Below are positions 9,985-19,809 of a DNA stretch of 64,000 bases, one piece after another. Under the pieces are notes generated by a model. It had not been told where the DNA came from and searched no databases. It saw nothing but the letters and a program-made list of their open reading frames with translations. Position 1 is the first letter of the stretch. Each line of letters opens with the position of its first letter. Source of the stretch: Tessaracoccus oleiagri (lineage in GTDB: Bacteria; Actinomycetota; Actinomycetes; Propionibacteriales; Propionibacteriaceae); the NCBI RefSeq assembly GCF_900103275.1, contig NZ_FNGP01000001.1:310001-374000 (forward strand), read 5' to 3'. The position numbers and the translations under genes are program-made.

Positions 9985-12900
9985 GGCTGGGCCCCCTGGT
10001 CGACCGCCGGTCGGTGCGCGGCCTGGACGAGGCCCTTGAAGCTGCGGGTGACCAACGTGCCGCGGCCGGGCGGCATGGGCGACGCCTTCACGTCACCCCA
10101 CAGCGTGCCCTCGTCCTTGGAGCCCGACATGATGAGCCCGGGGTTGATCGACTCGCGCATCTTGGCGATGATCGGGTCGCCGAACACCGCGCGCCCGGCG
10201 CCGCCGGAGGAGCGGGCGACGATGAGATGCAGGCCGATGTCCTCGGCCTGGTTCACGAGGTCGGCGAATACCGCCATCGGGTTGCCGGAGGCCGTGGCGA
10301 CCAGCTCGTAGTCGTCGACGATCACGAACACGTCACCGCCCTTCCACCACGACCGCTCCCGCAGCTGCTGCTGCGTCACGTCGGGCCCGGGCAGGCGGAG
10401 TCGCACGGCCTCCGCGAGCTGGCGGAGGTTGTCCGTCGCCGCCGACGCGGAGGGGTAGTAGCCGATGAGGTGCTCGGAGTCGACCTCGCCCAGGAGGGAG
10501 CGCCGGTAGTCGACGAGGACCACCTTGGCCTCTTTCGGGGTGTACCGGGTGGTGATGCCGTGCAGGAGCTGCCGCAGGATCGTCGACTTGCCGCTCTCGG
10601 GGCCGCCGATGATCGCGAGGTGCGGCTCGTTCGCCGGGTCCAGGTACACGGGCGCCAGCTCGAGCTCGTCGATGGCCCAGGGGATGCGACGGTCCCGGCC
10701 GTCGTGGCTGATCGCGGGGAGCTCGGTGTGCTCGAAGCGTTCCGGCAGCATGCGCACCTCCGCCGCGTGCGGGCCGCGCCAGGCGGCGTTCACGCGGGCG
10801 ACGAGGTCCCGCTGCCCGTCGGCCACGTCCAGCGCCCGCTCCATGCCGTCCACGCGCGGCAGCCCGATCAGGGTGTGGAGCCCGCCGTCGGTGAGGCCGC
10901 GACCGGGCCGGCCGACCGGGACCAGCGCCTGCACCTTGCGATCGATCTCCGAGTCGAACGCGTCGCCGAGCTTCAGCTCGATCCGGCTCTGCAGCATGTC
11001 CTTGGTGGTGGCACGGATCTCGGACCACTTGGCCGCGCTCACCCACACGTGGATGCCGAAGCCGAGGCCACCGGCGGCGAGCGCCTGCACCTGCGGCTCC
11101 AGCGACTCGAACTCCGTCTTCAGCGTGGCCCAGCCGTCGATGACGAGGAACACGTCGGTCGGGAAGCGGTCGGCGGGGATGGACCCGTCGGCGCGGCCGC
11201 GGCGGTAGGTGGTCATCGAGTCGATGCCGAGCTCCGAGAACTGCAACTCGCGGGCGGCGCGCAGCGACGTCAGCTCGGCGACGGTGCGGCGGACGCGGTC
11301 GACGTCCAGGCGGCCGGTGACCGAGCCGACGTGGGCCAGTTTCCGCAGCGACGTGAGGCCGCCGCCGCCGAAGTCGAGGCAGTAGAAGCCGACCTCGGTC
11401 GGGGTGTGGGTGAGGGCGAGCCCCGCGATGGCGGCGCGGAGCGCCATGGACTTGCCCGACTGCGGGCCACCCGCGACGCCGAGGTTGCCGCCGGAGCCGG
11501 AGAAGTCGATCCACCAGGGGTCGCGCCGCTGCTGCCGGGGCCGGTCGATGATGCCGACGGGGGCGCGGAGCGTCCCGAGCAGCGCCGGGTTGGCGGCCTG
11601 CAGGCCGCGATCGGTCTCCTCGAGCCCGCCGAGCAGTTGGTCCATCGTGGGCGGCGCGTCGAGCGGCGGCAGCCACACCTGGTGCGCGGGCCAGCCGTGG
11701 CCCTTGAGCCGGCTCACCGCGATCGACAGCAGCGTCTCCTCCTCGTCGTCCTCGACGGCGGGCGCCGCGGCCCGGGCCGGGACGGGCGCACCCGGCGCGG
11801 GCGACGGTTCGTCGTCGAGTTCCAGCGGGCGCTGCGCCGGGATGACGTAGTCGACGGTGAACTCCAGCACCGGCGGCACCCACGACTTCGTGTCGATCGA
11901 CAGTACCTCGTCCATCGGCTGCTGCTCCGACGGCGCCACCGTCGCGGACCCGTGCCACGGGCCGGAGACGTAGGCGGCCTTGAAGCGCGTCATCCCGGTG
12001 GTGTCGTACTTGAGGTAGCCGTTGCCGGGTGGGGTGGGGAGCTCGTAGGCGTCGGGCACGCCGATCACGGAGCGCGACTCGGCGGGCGAGAAGGTGCGCA
12101 GCGCGATCCGGTAGGAGAGGAAGGTGTCGAGCCCGCGCAGCTTGTTCTCCTCGAGCCGCTGCGAGGCGAGCAACTGGTGGACGCCGATGGAGCGGCCGAC
12201 GCGGCCGATCTGGACGAACAGGTCGATGAACTCGGGCCGAGCGCTGAGGAGCTCGGAGAACTCGTCGACGACGATGAACAGGCTGGGCATGGGCGGCAGG
12301 TCGGCGCCGGCCTGGCGGGCGCTCTCGTAGTCCTCGCGGTTCTTGAAGTTGCCGGCCGCGCGAAGCAACTCCATGCGGCGGTCGAGCTCGCCCCCGATGG
12401 CGTCCTGCATGCGGTCGACGAGGATGAGCTCGTCGGCGAGGTTGGTGATGACGGCGGAGACGTGCGGGAGCTCGTCGAGGCCGAGGAAGGTGGCGCCTCC
12501 CTTGAAGTCGACGAGGATGAAGTTGAGCTGTTCCGTGGAGTGCGTCATCGCGAGGCCGAGCACGAGCGTGCGGAGGAACTCCGACTTGCCGGAACCGGTG
12601 GCGCCGATGCAGATGCCGTGCGGGCCCATGCCGCCCTGCGCCGACTCCTTGATGTCCAGCTCGACGGGGCTGCCGTCGTCCGCGGTGCCGAACGGCACGC
12701 GCAGGTGGTTGCGCAGCGGCCGGGGGCGCCAGGCCACGCGCGGGTCGAGCATGAGCGGGTCGCCGACCCCGAGCATCGCCGGGTAGTCCTTCGGCGGCTC
12801 GAACACGACCTCCTCCGACTCCCCCGCGTCCGTCGCCACCAATTCGGGCATCCGGTAGGGCGCCATGGCGCGGGCGAGCATCTCCACGTAGACGCCCGCC

Positions 12901-14051
12901 ACCTTGTCGGGACGGCCGAACGGCGTCTGCGCGTGCGGGGTCTTGGAGGTCCGACGATGCAGCACCACGTCGTCTCCGCTCACCTCGAAGTACGCGACCC
13001 CCACCTCGAGGCTCCGCGGCACCTTCCGCTGCCCGGTGACGTGGATGCTCACCGCCCGCGTCGTGGGGGTCATGAACTGCTGCGCGTTCACGCCCTCGAC
13101 GTCGTCGGAGACGATGACCATCAGCGACGGGGACGCGTCGCCCCCCTGCGCGGAGGTGCCGAGCTGGCTGATCTCGCTCGCCCCGGTGGCGAACATGCGG
13201 ACGGGCCCCGCGCCGTCGGTCTCGACGGGGTGCTGGAGGTGCGGCAACCACTTCACCCATTGCCAGGCGTCCTGGTGCTCCTTCGCTGCGGCCACCATGA
13301 GCGCGACGTCCGTGGGTGCGTGCCAGGTGACCAGTTGCGCCACCATGGCGAACGCCATCTGGCGGCAGGCCTCCTCGTCGCCGATGAGCTCGACGCTGCG
13401 GAAGCCGCGCAGGTCGACGGCGAGCGGCACGGACTGGATGACGCGGTGGGTGCGGATGAAGCGGCGCAGCGCGCCGGTGGTCAGCGGTTCGAGGTCCTCG
13501 ATGGGCTGCGACTCGGGCGGGGTGATCCGCTTCGCCGACTGCTGGCGGCCGACCGACAGCCGGACCGACCCGAAGTCCTCGGCGTCCGGCCGGCGCTCCC
13601 ACATCCGGACGCCGCCGACGACGGTCCACAGCGAGTCGGGTGCCGGGTGACGGAAGGCGACCGAGGCCCGCTGCTCCTCCGCGGTCCGGGCGAAGTTGCG
13701 CCGCGTCTGCCCGAGGTAGCGGAAGTAGTCGCGACGGTTCGCGTCCAGCTGGGCCGACTGGTCGTCGTTCTGGCGGCCGGTCTGCGACAGCATCATGCCC
13801 ACCATCGACACGCCGTACAGCCCCATCACGATCCCCCGCAGCGGCGACGAGCCGCCCCCCAGGCCGCCGCCCATCACCATCAGGCCCATCGCCAGGGCGC
13901 CGGCCATGAGCGGGAGCATCCGCAGGAAGTTGCCGAACGGCTTCGACGGGACCGGCGGCGGGATCTCGGGCGGGGACTCGAGGAGCAGGTCGCCGCGAGG
14001 CATCGCCGGCGGCGTGACCCGCTTGGGACGATGGAACGTGACGACACCCAT
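9981..14051 (-). CDS. eccC: ESX type VII secretion ATPase EccC (FtsK/SpoIIIE family)
   Basis: EccC powers ESX secretion and recognises substrates. This version is one chain of about 1356 residues, so the EccCa and EccCb halves are fused. Two N-terminal membrane helices (about residues 40-85) are followed by three ATPase domains. Their Walker A motifs are GATGSGKSEFL (near residue 484), GGPQSGKSMAL (near 864) and GGPESGKSTIL (near 1150), and the matching Walker B motifs are FILVDFKGGA, FYCLDFGGGG and VVLVDYRRS. I chose the ATG at 14051 because the family usually starts with a short stretch before FHRPKR; a GTG at 14069 is also possible. It is coupled to mycP downstream. Confidence 0.96.
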   Translation of the reverse strand: MGVVTFHRPKRVTPPAMPRGDLLLESPPEIPPPVPSKPFGNFLRMLPLMAGALAMGLMVMGGGLGGGSSPLRGIVMGLYGVSMVGMMLSQTGRQNDDQSAQLDANRRDYFRYLGQTRRNFARTAEEQRASVAFRHPAPDSLWTVVGGVRMWERRPDAEDFGSVRLSVGRQQSAKRITPPESQPIEDLEPLTTGALRRFIRTHRVIQSVPLAVDLRGFRSVELIGDEEACRQMAFAMVAQLVTWHAPTDVALMVAAAKEHQDAWQWVKWLPHLQHPVETDGAGPVRMFATGASEISQLGTSAQGGDASPSLMVIVSDDVEGVNAQQFMTPTTRAVSIHVTGQRKVPRSLEVGVAYFEVSGDDVVLHRRTSKTPHAQTPFGRPDKVAGVYVEMLARAMAPYRMPELVATDAGESEEVVFEPPKDYPAMLGVGDPLMLDPRVAWRPRPLRNHLRVPFGTADDGSPVELDIKESAQGGMGPHGICIGATGSGKSEFLRTLVLGLAMTHSTEQLNFILVDFKGGATFLGLDELPHVSAVITNLADELILVDRMQDAIGGELDRRMELLRAAGNFKNREDYESARQAGADLPPMPSLFIVVDEFSELLSARPEFIDLFVQIGRVGRSIGVHQLLASQRLEENKLRGLDTFLSYRIALRTFSPAESRSVIGVPDAYELPTPPGNGYLKYDTTGMTRFKAAYVSGPWHGSATVAPSEQQPMDEVLSIDTKSWVPPVLEFTVDYVIPAQRPLELDDEPSPAPGAPVPARAAAPAVEDDEEETLLSIAVSRLKGHGWPAHQVWLPPLDAPPTMDQLLGGLEETDRGLQAANPALLGTLRAPVGIIDRPRQQRRDPWWIDFSGSGGNLGVAGGPQSGKSMALRAAIAGLALTHTPTEVGFYCLDFGGGGLTSLRKLAHVGSVTGRLDVDRVRRTVAELTSLRAARELQFSELGIDSMTTYRRGRADGSIPADRFPTDVFLVIDGWATLKTEFESLEPQVQALAAGGLGFGIHVWVSAAKWSEIRATTKDMLQSRIELKLGDAFDSEIDRKVQALVPVGRPGRGLTDGGLHTLIGLPRVDGMERALDVADGQRDLVARVNAAWRGPHAAEVRMLPERFEHTELPAISHDGRDRRIPWAIDELELAPVYLDPANEPHLAIIGGPESGKSTILRQLLHGITTRYTPKEAKVVLVDYRRSLLGEVDSEHLIGYYPSASAATDNLRQLAEAVRLRLPGPDVTQQQLRERSWWKGGDVFVIVDDYELVATASGNPMAVFADLVNQAEDIGLHLIVARSSGGAGRAVFGDPIIAKMRESINPGLIMSGSKDEGTLWGDVKASPMPPGRGTLVTRSFKGLVQAAHRPAVDQGAQP

Positions 14052-14144
14052 GGGCTCTCGCTTCTGCACGTGCTTCGGAGGATTGCGTGACCAAACCTAA
14101 CGGCCCGCGTGGTCCACTGCCAGACGATCACTAGGCTGGCCGTC

Positions 14145-15041
14145 GTGTCTTCCCCGCAACGCCCCTCGCCCTTCACCGTCGGCGTCCTGCTGTTGGTCGT
14201 CGGCGCGGTGTCGGTGCAGCTGGGGGCCGCGATCGGCACGTCGGTCATCCCGGCGATCGGCGTGCTGGGCATCGTGTTGGCCCGGTACCTGGTGCAGGCG
14301 GCGGTGCACGTGCCGGTCGCGTGGCGGCAACTACGTCGGACGTCGGCCAGCGACTGGCGCTGGGGGCTGCTCGTCGCCGTCCCCCTGCTCAGCATGAACG
14401 GCTCCATCTACATGGCCTTCTCGCACATCGGCGTGGGGCTCAGCGTCACGATCGAGCTGCTCGGACCGATCGCGCTCGCCGCGGTCACCGCCCGCACGTG
14501 GCCCGGCTGGGTCGGCGCCGGGCTGGCGCTCGTCGGCATGGTGCTCGTGACCGGTCCGACGGGTTCCGCCACCGGCCCCGGCGTCGTGTGGGCCGTCGTG
14601 GCGGCGGTCAGCTGGGCGCTCTACCTCGTCGCGGTCCGGGTGGCCGGGCAGCGGCTGCCGGGGCTCGTGCCGTCGGCGATGGCGAGCCTCATCGGCCTGG
14701 CCGTGCTCGTCCCCTCGAACCTGCTGTTCAACGCCGACGCCCGCCTGACGTGGACGGTGTTCGCGCTCGCCTTCACGGCCGGGCTGCTGTCGTCGGCGCT
14801 CCCCTACGCGTTCGACATGATCGCCCTGCGCCGACTGCCGATGAACGTCGCCTCGACGATGATGAGCCTCAACCCCGTCATGGCCGTGATGTGGGGCGCC
14901 ATCATCCTCGGCGAGCGCCTCGGACTGTCCGAGAGCGTGGGCTTGGTGATCATCGCGACGGCGAACGTACTCGTCGTTCGCGCCGCCGCGCGCGCCCGAG
15001 CGAGGGCGAGGGCAGCCGTCGCCACTGCGACCTCGGGCTGA
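14145..15041 (+). CDS. EamA/DMT-family exporter, RhtA-like
   Basis: This protein of about 298 residues has ten predicted membrane helices in two EamA repeats. It resembles RhtA-type amino-acid (threonine/homoserine) exporters: GVLLLVVGAVSVQLGAAIG at the N-terminus and MSLNPVMAVMWGAIILGE near the C-terminus. The frame can start at 14109 (ATG). I prefer GTG 14145, which leaves the first helix close to the N-terminus and frees promoter space next to the divergent eccC. Its substrate cannot be told. It sits at the edge of the segment that separates the two ESX blocks. Confidence 0.8.
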   Translation: MSSPQRPSPFTVGVLLLVVGAVSVQLGAAIGTSVIPAIGVLGIVLARYLVQAAVHVPVAWRQLRRTSASDWRWGLLVAVPLLSMNGSIYMAFSHIGVGLSVTIELLGPIALAAVTARTWPGWVGAGLALVGMVLVTGPTGSATGPGVVWAVVAAVSWALYLVAVRVAGQRLPGLVPSAMASLIGLAVLVPSNLLFNADARLTWTVFALAFTAGLLSSALPYAFDMIALRRLPMNVASTMMSLNPVMAVMWGAIILGERLGLSESVGLVIIATANVLVVRAAARARARARAAVATATSG

Positions 15042-15051
15042 GCGAGACGCC

Positions 15052-15086
15052 GGCTCCCTGTGCGGTTCTGACGCCGCACAGGAAGC
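15052..15086. terminator. Bidirectional hairpin terminator between convergent genes
   Basis: Arms CCTGTGCGG (15057-15065) and CCGCACAGG (15074-15082) pair perfectly. They extend outward through GGCT/AGCC with one mismatch. The hairpin lies between the 3' ends of the DMT exporter and the convergent propeller gene. There is no strong T-tract. Confidence 0.6.
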
Positions 15087-15128
15087 CGAAGTCCGTCATG
15101 GTTGCGGTATTGGCAGTCCACCGTGGAG

Positions 15129-17498
15129 TCAGGGATTGCCAGCGTTGGGGCTCCCCTCGACATTTCCGCAGCCGGGTCGCCCGTTGTTGCCCTCGACGGT
15201 GCCGTGTTCGCCACATCCGCCGGGGTAGCGGACGGTGACGTTCACGAACTTCTCGCCCTCGACGTTGGCGTCGCCGTCGACCGAACGGTAGCCGACGACG
15301 TAGCTGCCGCCGGTCGGGAAGGTGATCGCGCCGTCGTAGTCGAGCCAATCGCCGCCATTCACGCGGTACTGGGTGCTGGCGACACCGGCACCGCCCTCGT
15401 CAACTGCCGTCAGCGTGACGGAGACCTCGTCGGGCCGCTGTCCGTCCCCCAACACCTCGGCCTCGGTGACCGGCGCGGTCCCGTCGATGGCGCCCGGAAG
15501 GTCGAAGTTCCAGCGATACAGCGTAGCCACGCGCGCAAAGTAGAGGTTCCCGGCCCCGTCCTGCGCCAGGTATCGCACACCGGTGTGGGCAAGCCGCAAC
15601 CGCTCCCAGGTCGCCGGGTCAACACGCCAGAGCGCCCCTGCGCTGGTGGCGTACAAGTAGCCGTCCTTGCCGAATTCGATGACACTCGTCGTCCCGTACA
15701 TGGAGCGCGTCCTCGGGAACGTCTGCTCGACGCGCAGTATCTCGCGCGTTTCGGGATCGAACTGGAACAGCGCACCGTCGGCGATGCCCCACAGCTTGCC
15801 CTGCTCATCGAACTCCAGTCCGGACACGGTCATGGCGTTGGGTATGGGAGCGACTGAGAATCGTACTTCGCCCGTCACGGGGTCCACACCGACAAGCTTC
15901 GCCTCGGTGGCGACCGGGTCGATGCCGTACCCGCCGTTGATCGACGTGCCCACGTAGACGAGGCCGTCCTTCTCCGCAAGAGAGACGGGGCTCTGTTGGT
16001 CCACGACATTCGTGTACACGCGGGTGTTGCCGCTGTACGGGTCCCACATCGTGAGGGATCCGCCGAGGCGGCCGGACTTCGGTACGGAGCTGACCGCCAC
16101 CTCGTCGCCCACCCTGACGAACTCCTGTGGGCGGTCCTGGTCATCGCCGATCTGAAATGGCTGCGGAGGGTTGGTCCCGTAGGCCCACGGCTTCGTGGTG
16201 TCATACGCGGTCAACTGGCCGTTCGGGTAGCGCCCGAGGAGCAGGAGGTCGTCGAAGGAGCCGACGCCTTCCACCTGGCCGGCACCCGGGAGCAGTCTCG
16301 TAGTGTCCGTCGTAGGATCGAATTGGGCGATTCCGGGCGGGGAGAGGAAACCCGGGATGTAGATGTTCCCGTCGGGACCTGCACCGATGGTCTGGATCGG
16401 GTTGGGCGTGGCCTCGAGGATAGACTCGCCGTGGTAGGTGCCCTTGCGACTCTCGAAGTTGTATCCGTACGTGCGGCCGCGGTAGTAGGTCATGACCAGG
16501 GTGTGCCCTGGGTAGTTCGCCTGGTCGTCGAACTCGTGCCAAGCGAACGCACCGGGGAACGCGTTGGGATTGAACCCCGTCGGCTCGATCCGGTGCTCAT
16601 CCACGTAGTAGCGGTAGATGCCACTGGCATCGACCCCGTTGTTGAGCCTGAACAACACGAATTCTCCCGTCGGGTCCAGCCCGGATATCACCCGGCCAGT
16701 GATCTTCGGCACGACGTTGGCGACGGAGAGGTCGCTGCGGTTGTAGACGACGAGCGTGTTGGACGACTCCACGCGGGCGAACAGGAGGTCGCCGGCTAGC
16801 GTGAGGTCGTAGACCGCGTTCTGACCGGTGAGCCCGCTCGGCAGTGTCAATGCCAAGGTCTCCCCCGTCTCCCGGTCCCACCTCACGAGCCTGGCGTTCG
16901 GCTGACTGCCCGCGTAGACATATCGGTCGTCGACGGCGATCGAGCGAAGGTATGTCTCGCCGGTGTTGACCTGGCCGTGGTTGGTCACCAAACCGGTCGC
17001 CGGATCCAGGCTGAACAGGAGACCGCCCGGGTACGTTCCCCCGTAGACGATCCCGTCGGGGGCGACCGCGAGCCGCCAGATACCCTCGCCGGTCAGCGGG
17101 AATTCGTGCTGGGTGATCCGGCCCTCGCCCGGCCCCCACGAGTAGAGATGGCCGTCGGTCGTTGCGAAATAGACTCGGCCGTCGACAGTGGAGTACGCAT
17201 TGGCCCACGAGTTGATCCCCTCGGGAACCCGCTGCTGGAAGACGACGGAGGAGCGCTCCACGTCGACGACCTGCAGCATCGCGGGAACCTCCTCGTTACC
17301 GTTCGTGACGTAGAAGGCGAGCAGGGTACCCTCGGAGTCAGTTCCGAGCGACGACTCCGGGGACAGCACTTGGGTGGCGATGGGATAGCCGAGGCTCTCC
17401 TCCGCTCCGCGCACGGGGTCAGTGGCCTGGGCGGGTGGCAGCCCAAGTAGGGACAACAGGAGCGCCAGGGACACACCCCATCGAATTGCTCGCAACAT
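15129..17498 (-). CDS. Secreted beta-propeller protein with C-terminal Ig-like/OmpL47-like domain
   Basis: This 789-residue protein has a Sec signal peptide (residues 1-26, ending AQA). A long run of blade-like repeats (about 40-690) follows, with motifs such as PDGIVYGGTYPGG, PDGNIYIPGF and DGYLYATSAGALWRVDP, which suggest one or two beta-propellers. Residues about 690-770 (TAVDEGGAGVASTQYRVNGG) resemble the OmpL47/Ig-like domain of bacterial surface enzymes. It is paralogous to the protein at 56790; both share a (D/Q)DQ(D/N)RP motif. A strong GAGGAGGA site precedes the ATG. By context it acts on an extracellular glycan, perhaps as a lyase or binding protein, but I recognise no catalytic motif. 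Expression is probably controlled through the operator at 17513-17547. Confidence 0.8.
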   Translation of the reverse strand: MLRAIRWGVSLALLLSLLGLPPAQATDPVRGAEESLGYPIATQVLSPESSLGTDSEGTLLAFYVTNGNEEVPAMLQVVDVERSSVVFQQRVPEGINSWANAYSTVDGRVYFATTDGHLYSWGPGEGRITQHEFPLTGEGIWRLAVAPDGIVYGGTYPGGLLFSLDPATGLVTNHGQVNTGETYLRSIAVDDRYVYAGSQPNARLVRWDRETGETLALTLPSGLTGQNAVYDLTLAGDLLFARVESSNTLVVYNRSDLSVANVVPKITGRVISGLDPTGEFVLFRLNNGVDASGIYRYYVDEHRIEPTGFNPNAFPGAFAWHEFDDQANYPGHTLVMTYYRGRTYGYNFESRKGTYHGESILEATPNPIQTIGAGPDGNIYIPGFLSPPGIAQFDPTTDTTRLLPGAGQVEGVGSFDDLLLLGRYPNGQLTAYDTTKPWAYGTNPPQPFQIGDDQDRPQEFVRVGDEVAVSSVPKSGRLGGSLTMWDPYSGNTRVYTNVVDQQSPVSLAEKDGLVYVGTSINGGYGIDPVATEAKLVGVDPVTGEVRFSVAPIPNAMTVSGLEFDEQGKLWGIADGALFQFDPETREILRVEQTFPRTRSMYGTTSVIEFGKDGYLYATSAGALWRVDPATWERLRLAHTGVRYLAQDGAGNLYFARVATLYRWNFDLPGAIDGTAPVTEAEVLGDGQRPDEVSVTLTAVDEGGAGVASTQYRVNGGDWLDYDGAITFPTGGSYVVGYRSVDGDANVEGEKFVNVTVRYPGGCGEHGTVEGNNGRPGCGNVEGSPNAGNP

Positions 17499-17512
17499 GA
17501 TCTATCCTCCTC

Positions 17513-17547
17513 GATAGAAAACCATTGCTAGCAATCTATTACAATCG
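17513..17547. promoter_or_regulatory. Candidate LacI-family operator, site 1
   Basis: The sequence AGAAAACCATTGCTAGCAAT (17516-17535) lies 15-40 bases upstream of the propeller start. It contains the perfect palindrome ATTGCTAGCAAT. The AGAAAACC(A/T)T part recurs at 17658-17683 and 24584-24606, upstream of the other transcription units of this locus. Confidence 0.55.
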
Positions 17548-17657
17548 AACGGCAACGGGAAGACCCAACCGCTACTTCCTTGAGGCCCTGACGGCACAGA
17601 AGAGCCGAACACAGGTCCTCCGCCCAGCTGCCCCCACATCTGGATGATTGACGATCC

Positions 17658-17683
17658 TTGAGAAAACCTTTACCATCGAATGG
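17658..17683. promoter_or_regulatory. Candidate LacI-family operator, site 2
   Basis: TTGAGAAAACCTTTACC begins at 17658 and is followed by ATCGAATGG, 16-41 bases upstream of the dehydrogenase-like gene. It matches site 3 (24584) over TTGAGAAAACCTT. It includes the short inverted repeat CCAT-CGA-ATGG. Confidence 0.55.
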
Positions 17684-17698
17684 AAGCAAGGAGGCCCG

Positions 17699-18724
17699 AT
17701 GAAATCACCCACCAGCGAGGAGCAGCTCGACGAGCTGCTGTCCCGTCCCACTCCCGGCGTCATCGACACCCTACGGGACATCGACGGTGATCTGGTGCTG
17801 CTCGGAGGCGGCGGCAAGGTCGGGCCCACCCTCGCCCGGATGGCGCGGCGCGCTCTGGACGAGGCCGGTTCGTCGGCGAAAGTGATCAGCGTCTCCCGCT
17901 GGTCCGACGAGGCGGCCGCGGCCGAACTGCGGCACCACGGCGTCGAAACCGTCTCGGCCGACCTGGGCGACCCCGACTCCTGGGCCGGCCTCCCCGACGC
18001 CGGCGCGGTGCTGTACCTGCTCGGGCACAAGTTCGGTTCCACGTCGAACCCCTCGATCACTTGGTGGCTCAACGCGGTCGTTCCCGGCTTCTGCGCGTCG
18101 CGCTACCGCGGCGTCCCAACCGTCGCCTACTCCACCGGCAACGTCTATCCACTGCGGCCGGTGAACCGCGGGGGCAGCACAGAGCTCGACGAGCTGGGGC
18201 CCGTCGGCATGTACGCCCAGTCCTGCGCCGCCCGGGAGCAGGCGTTCGCGCAGGCTGCCGAGCGCTGGGGCACCCCCACCACCATCTATCGCCTCAACTA
18301 CGCGGCCGAGCTCCGCTACGGAGTCATCGCCGACATCGCGCAGAAGATCGCCGCCGGCGAGGCCGTCGACGTGACGATGCCGGCCGTCAACGTCGTGTGG
18401 CAGGCCGATTCGAACGCCTGGTCGCTCGAGTCGCTGCGCATCGCGGGGACCCCCGCCGAGATCCTGAACGGCACCGGCCCCGAGACGCTGTCGACGCGCT
18501 ACATCGCCGAGCGGCTCGCCACCCACGGCGGCTGGGAGCTAAGTACCGAGGGCGAGGAGGCAGACACGGCGCTCCTCTCCAACGCCGCCAAGTGCCACGC
18601 CCTGTTCGGGTATCCGACCGTGACTCCCGAGACCCTGATCGAGTGGGTTGCGGCGTGGGTGCGCGCCGGCGGCCGCCAGCTCGGCAAACCCACCAAGTTC
18701 CAGCGTCGCGACGGAGGATTCTGA
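17699..18724 (+). CDS. NAD(P)-binding Rossmann / epimerase-dehydratase-like protein
   Basis: This 341-residue protein starts at ATG 17699 behind AAGGAGG. The Rossmann glycine motif LVLLGGGGKVGPTLARMA (about residues 35-52) identifies an extended short-chain dehydrogenase/NAD-dependent epimerase fold. The position of the usual YxxxK catalytic pair reads GMYAQSCAAREQAF, so the lysine is absent and either another residue is used or the protein is not a classical SDR enzyme. Its stop codon shares one base with the start of the aldolase-family gene (TGATG), so the two are coupled. A role in sugar-derivative oxidation is inferred from context only. Confidence 0.75.
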   Translation: MKSPTSEEQLDELLSRPTPGVIDTLRDIDGDLVLLGGGGKVGPTLARMARRALDEAGSSAKVISVSRWSDEAAAAELRHHGVETVSADLGDPDSWAGLPDAGAVLYLLGHKFGSTSNPSITWWLNAVVPGFCASRYRGVPTVAYSTGNVYPLRPVNRGGSTELDELGPVGMYAQSCAAREQAFAQAAERWGTPTTIYRLNYAAELRYGVIADIAQKIAAGEAVDVTMPAVNVVWQADSNAWSLESLRIAGTPAEILNGTGPETLSTRYIAERLATHGGWELSTEGEEADTALLSNAAKCHALFGYPTVTPETLIEWVAAWVRAGGRQLGKPTKFQRRDGGF

Positions 18725-19791
18725 TGACGCACGTACTGGGCCAGCCGCCCTACACCATCCCCGCCCACCCGTTCGCCGTCGACGCCCAGGGGCGACCCGA
18801 CTGGGCCTCCCAGCGCCTGGTCACGCGCTACTACCTCGCGGCAGGGGCCACGGGGCTCGCCGTCGGCGTACACACCACCCAGTTCGAGATCCACGACGAT
18901 CCGCTCCTGTTCCGGCGTGTCCTGCGGGAGGCCGCCGAGGTCCGCAACCACTTCGGCCCCGAGGCGAAGCTCGTAGCAGGCATCTGCGGCGACACCCCGC
19001 AGGCCGTCGAGGAGGCGCACGCCGCGCGCGACCTGGGCTACGTCGCCGGCCTCCTCTCCACCTACGGCATGACCGACCGCTCCGAGCAGCAGTGGCTCGA
19101 GCGCTCGCGCGCCGTCGCCGAGGTCATGCCGATCATGGGCTTCTACATGCAGGAGTCCGTCGGCGGGCAGTACTTCTCCCCGGGCTTCTGGGAGGCGCTG
19201 CTCCAGATCGACAACCTCGTCGCCATCAAGGTGGCGCCGTTCGACCGCTACCGGACCGCCGACGTCGCCGAGGCGCTCGCGCTCAGCGGCCGCACCGACG
19301 TGGCGCTGCTCACCGGCAACGACGACGCGATCCTCTCGGACCTCATGCTCCCGCACCGCTACGGCGACGGCCTGCTCCAGGAGGTGCGCTTCTCCGGCGG
19401 CCTCCTCGGCCAGTGGGCGGTGGGCACCCGGGCCGCGGGCGAGCTGACGCGTCGAATCTGGGAAGGGCGCGACGAGCCGGTCACCCAAACGGTACTGGCC
19501 GCCGCTACCGCCATCACGTCGATCAACCAGGCCGTGTTCGACCCGGAGCACGGCTTCGCGGGCTCGATCGCGGGCGTGAACGAGATGCTCCGCCAGCAGG
19601 GACTGATGGCCTCGTCGCGTTGCCTCTCGGACCACGAGCGTCTGGCTGACGGCCAGGCCGAGAAGATCCGACAGGCCCGCCGTCGCTACCCCGAGCTCAC
19701 CGACGAGGACTTCATCGCCGAGCACCTCGACGAGTGGAGGCGCGACGTCGACGCCACTCCCGCGGCGGTCGGCCTCGTGCGCTACGCCTGA
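18724..19791 (+). CDS. Dihydrodipicolinate synthase-family (class I aldolase/lyase) protein
   Basis: This 355-residue TIM-barrel protein belongs to the DapA/N-acetylneuraminate lyase superfamily. PIMGFYMQE near residue 140 holds the proton-relay tyrosine position, and LVAIKVAPFDRYR near 165 carries the expected Schiff-base lysine. The family includes 2-keto-3-deoxy sugar acid aldolases and dehydratases as well as DapA. This sequence is longer than DapA and far from it, so a sugar-acid lyase role is more likely. The frame stays open to 18061, but the ATG overlapping the upstream stop is clearly the start. It is convergent with the ydeI-like pseudogene 18 bases away. Confidence 0.82.
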   Translation: MTHVLGQPPYTIPAHPFAVDAQGRPDWASQRLVTRYYLAAGATGLAVGVHTTQFEIHDDPLLFRRVLREAAEVRNHFGPEAKLVAGICGDTPQAVEEAHAARDLGYVAGLLSTYGMTDRSEQQWLERSRAVAEVMPIMGFYMQESVGGQYFSPGFWEALLQIDNLVAIKVAPFDRYRTADVAEALALSGRTDVALLTGNDDAILSDLMLPHRYGDGLLQEVRFSGGLLGQWAVGTRAAGELTRRIWEGRDEPVTQTVLAAATAITSINQAVFDPEHGFAGSIAGVNEMLRQQGLMASSRCLSDHERLADGQAEKIRQARRRYPELTDEDFIAEHLDEWRRDVDATPAAVGLVRYA

Positions 19792-19809
19792 CGGCAAGTA
19801 CGGCGAGCC

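Noticed and set aside
10014-14090. Very long open frame on the plus strand opposite eccC
   Set aside because: It is a GC-rich shadow of eccC: composition is dominated by Arg, Gly, Ala and Val without any domain, while the minus-strand frame has three clear ATPase domains.
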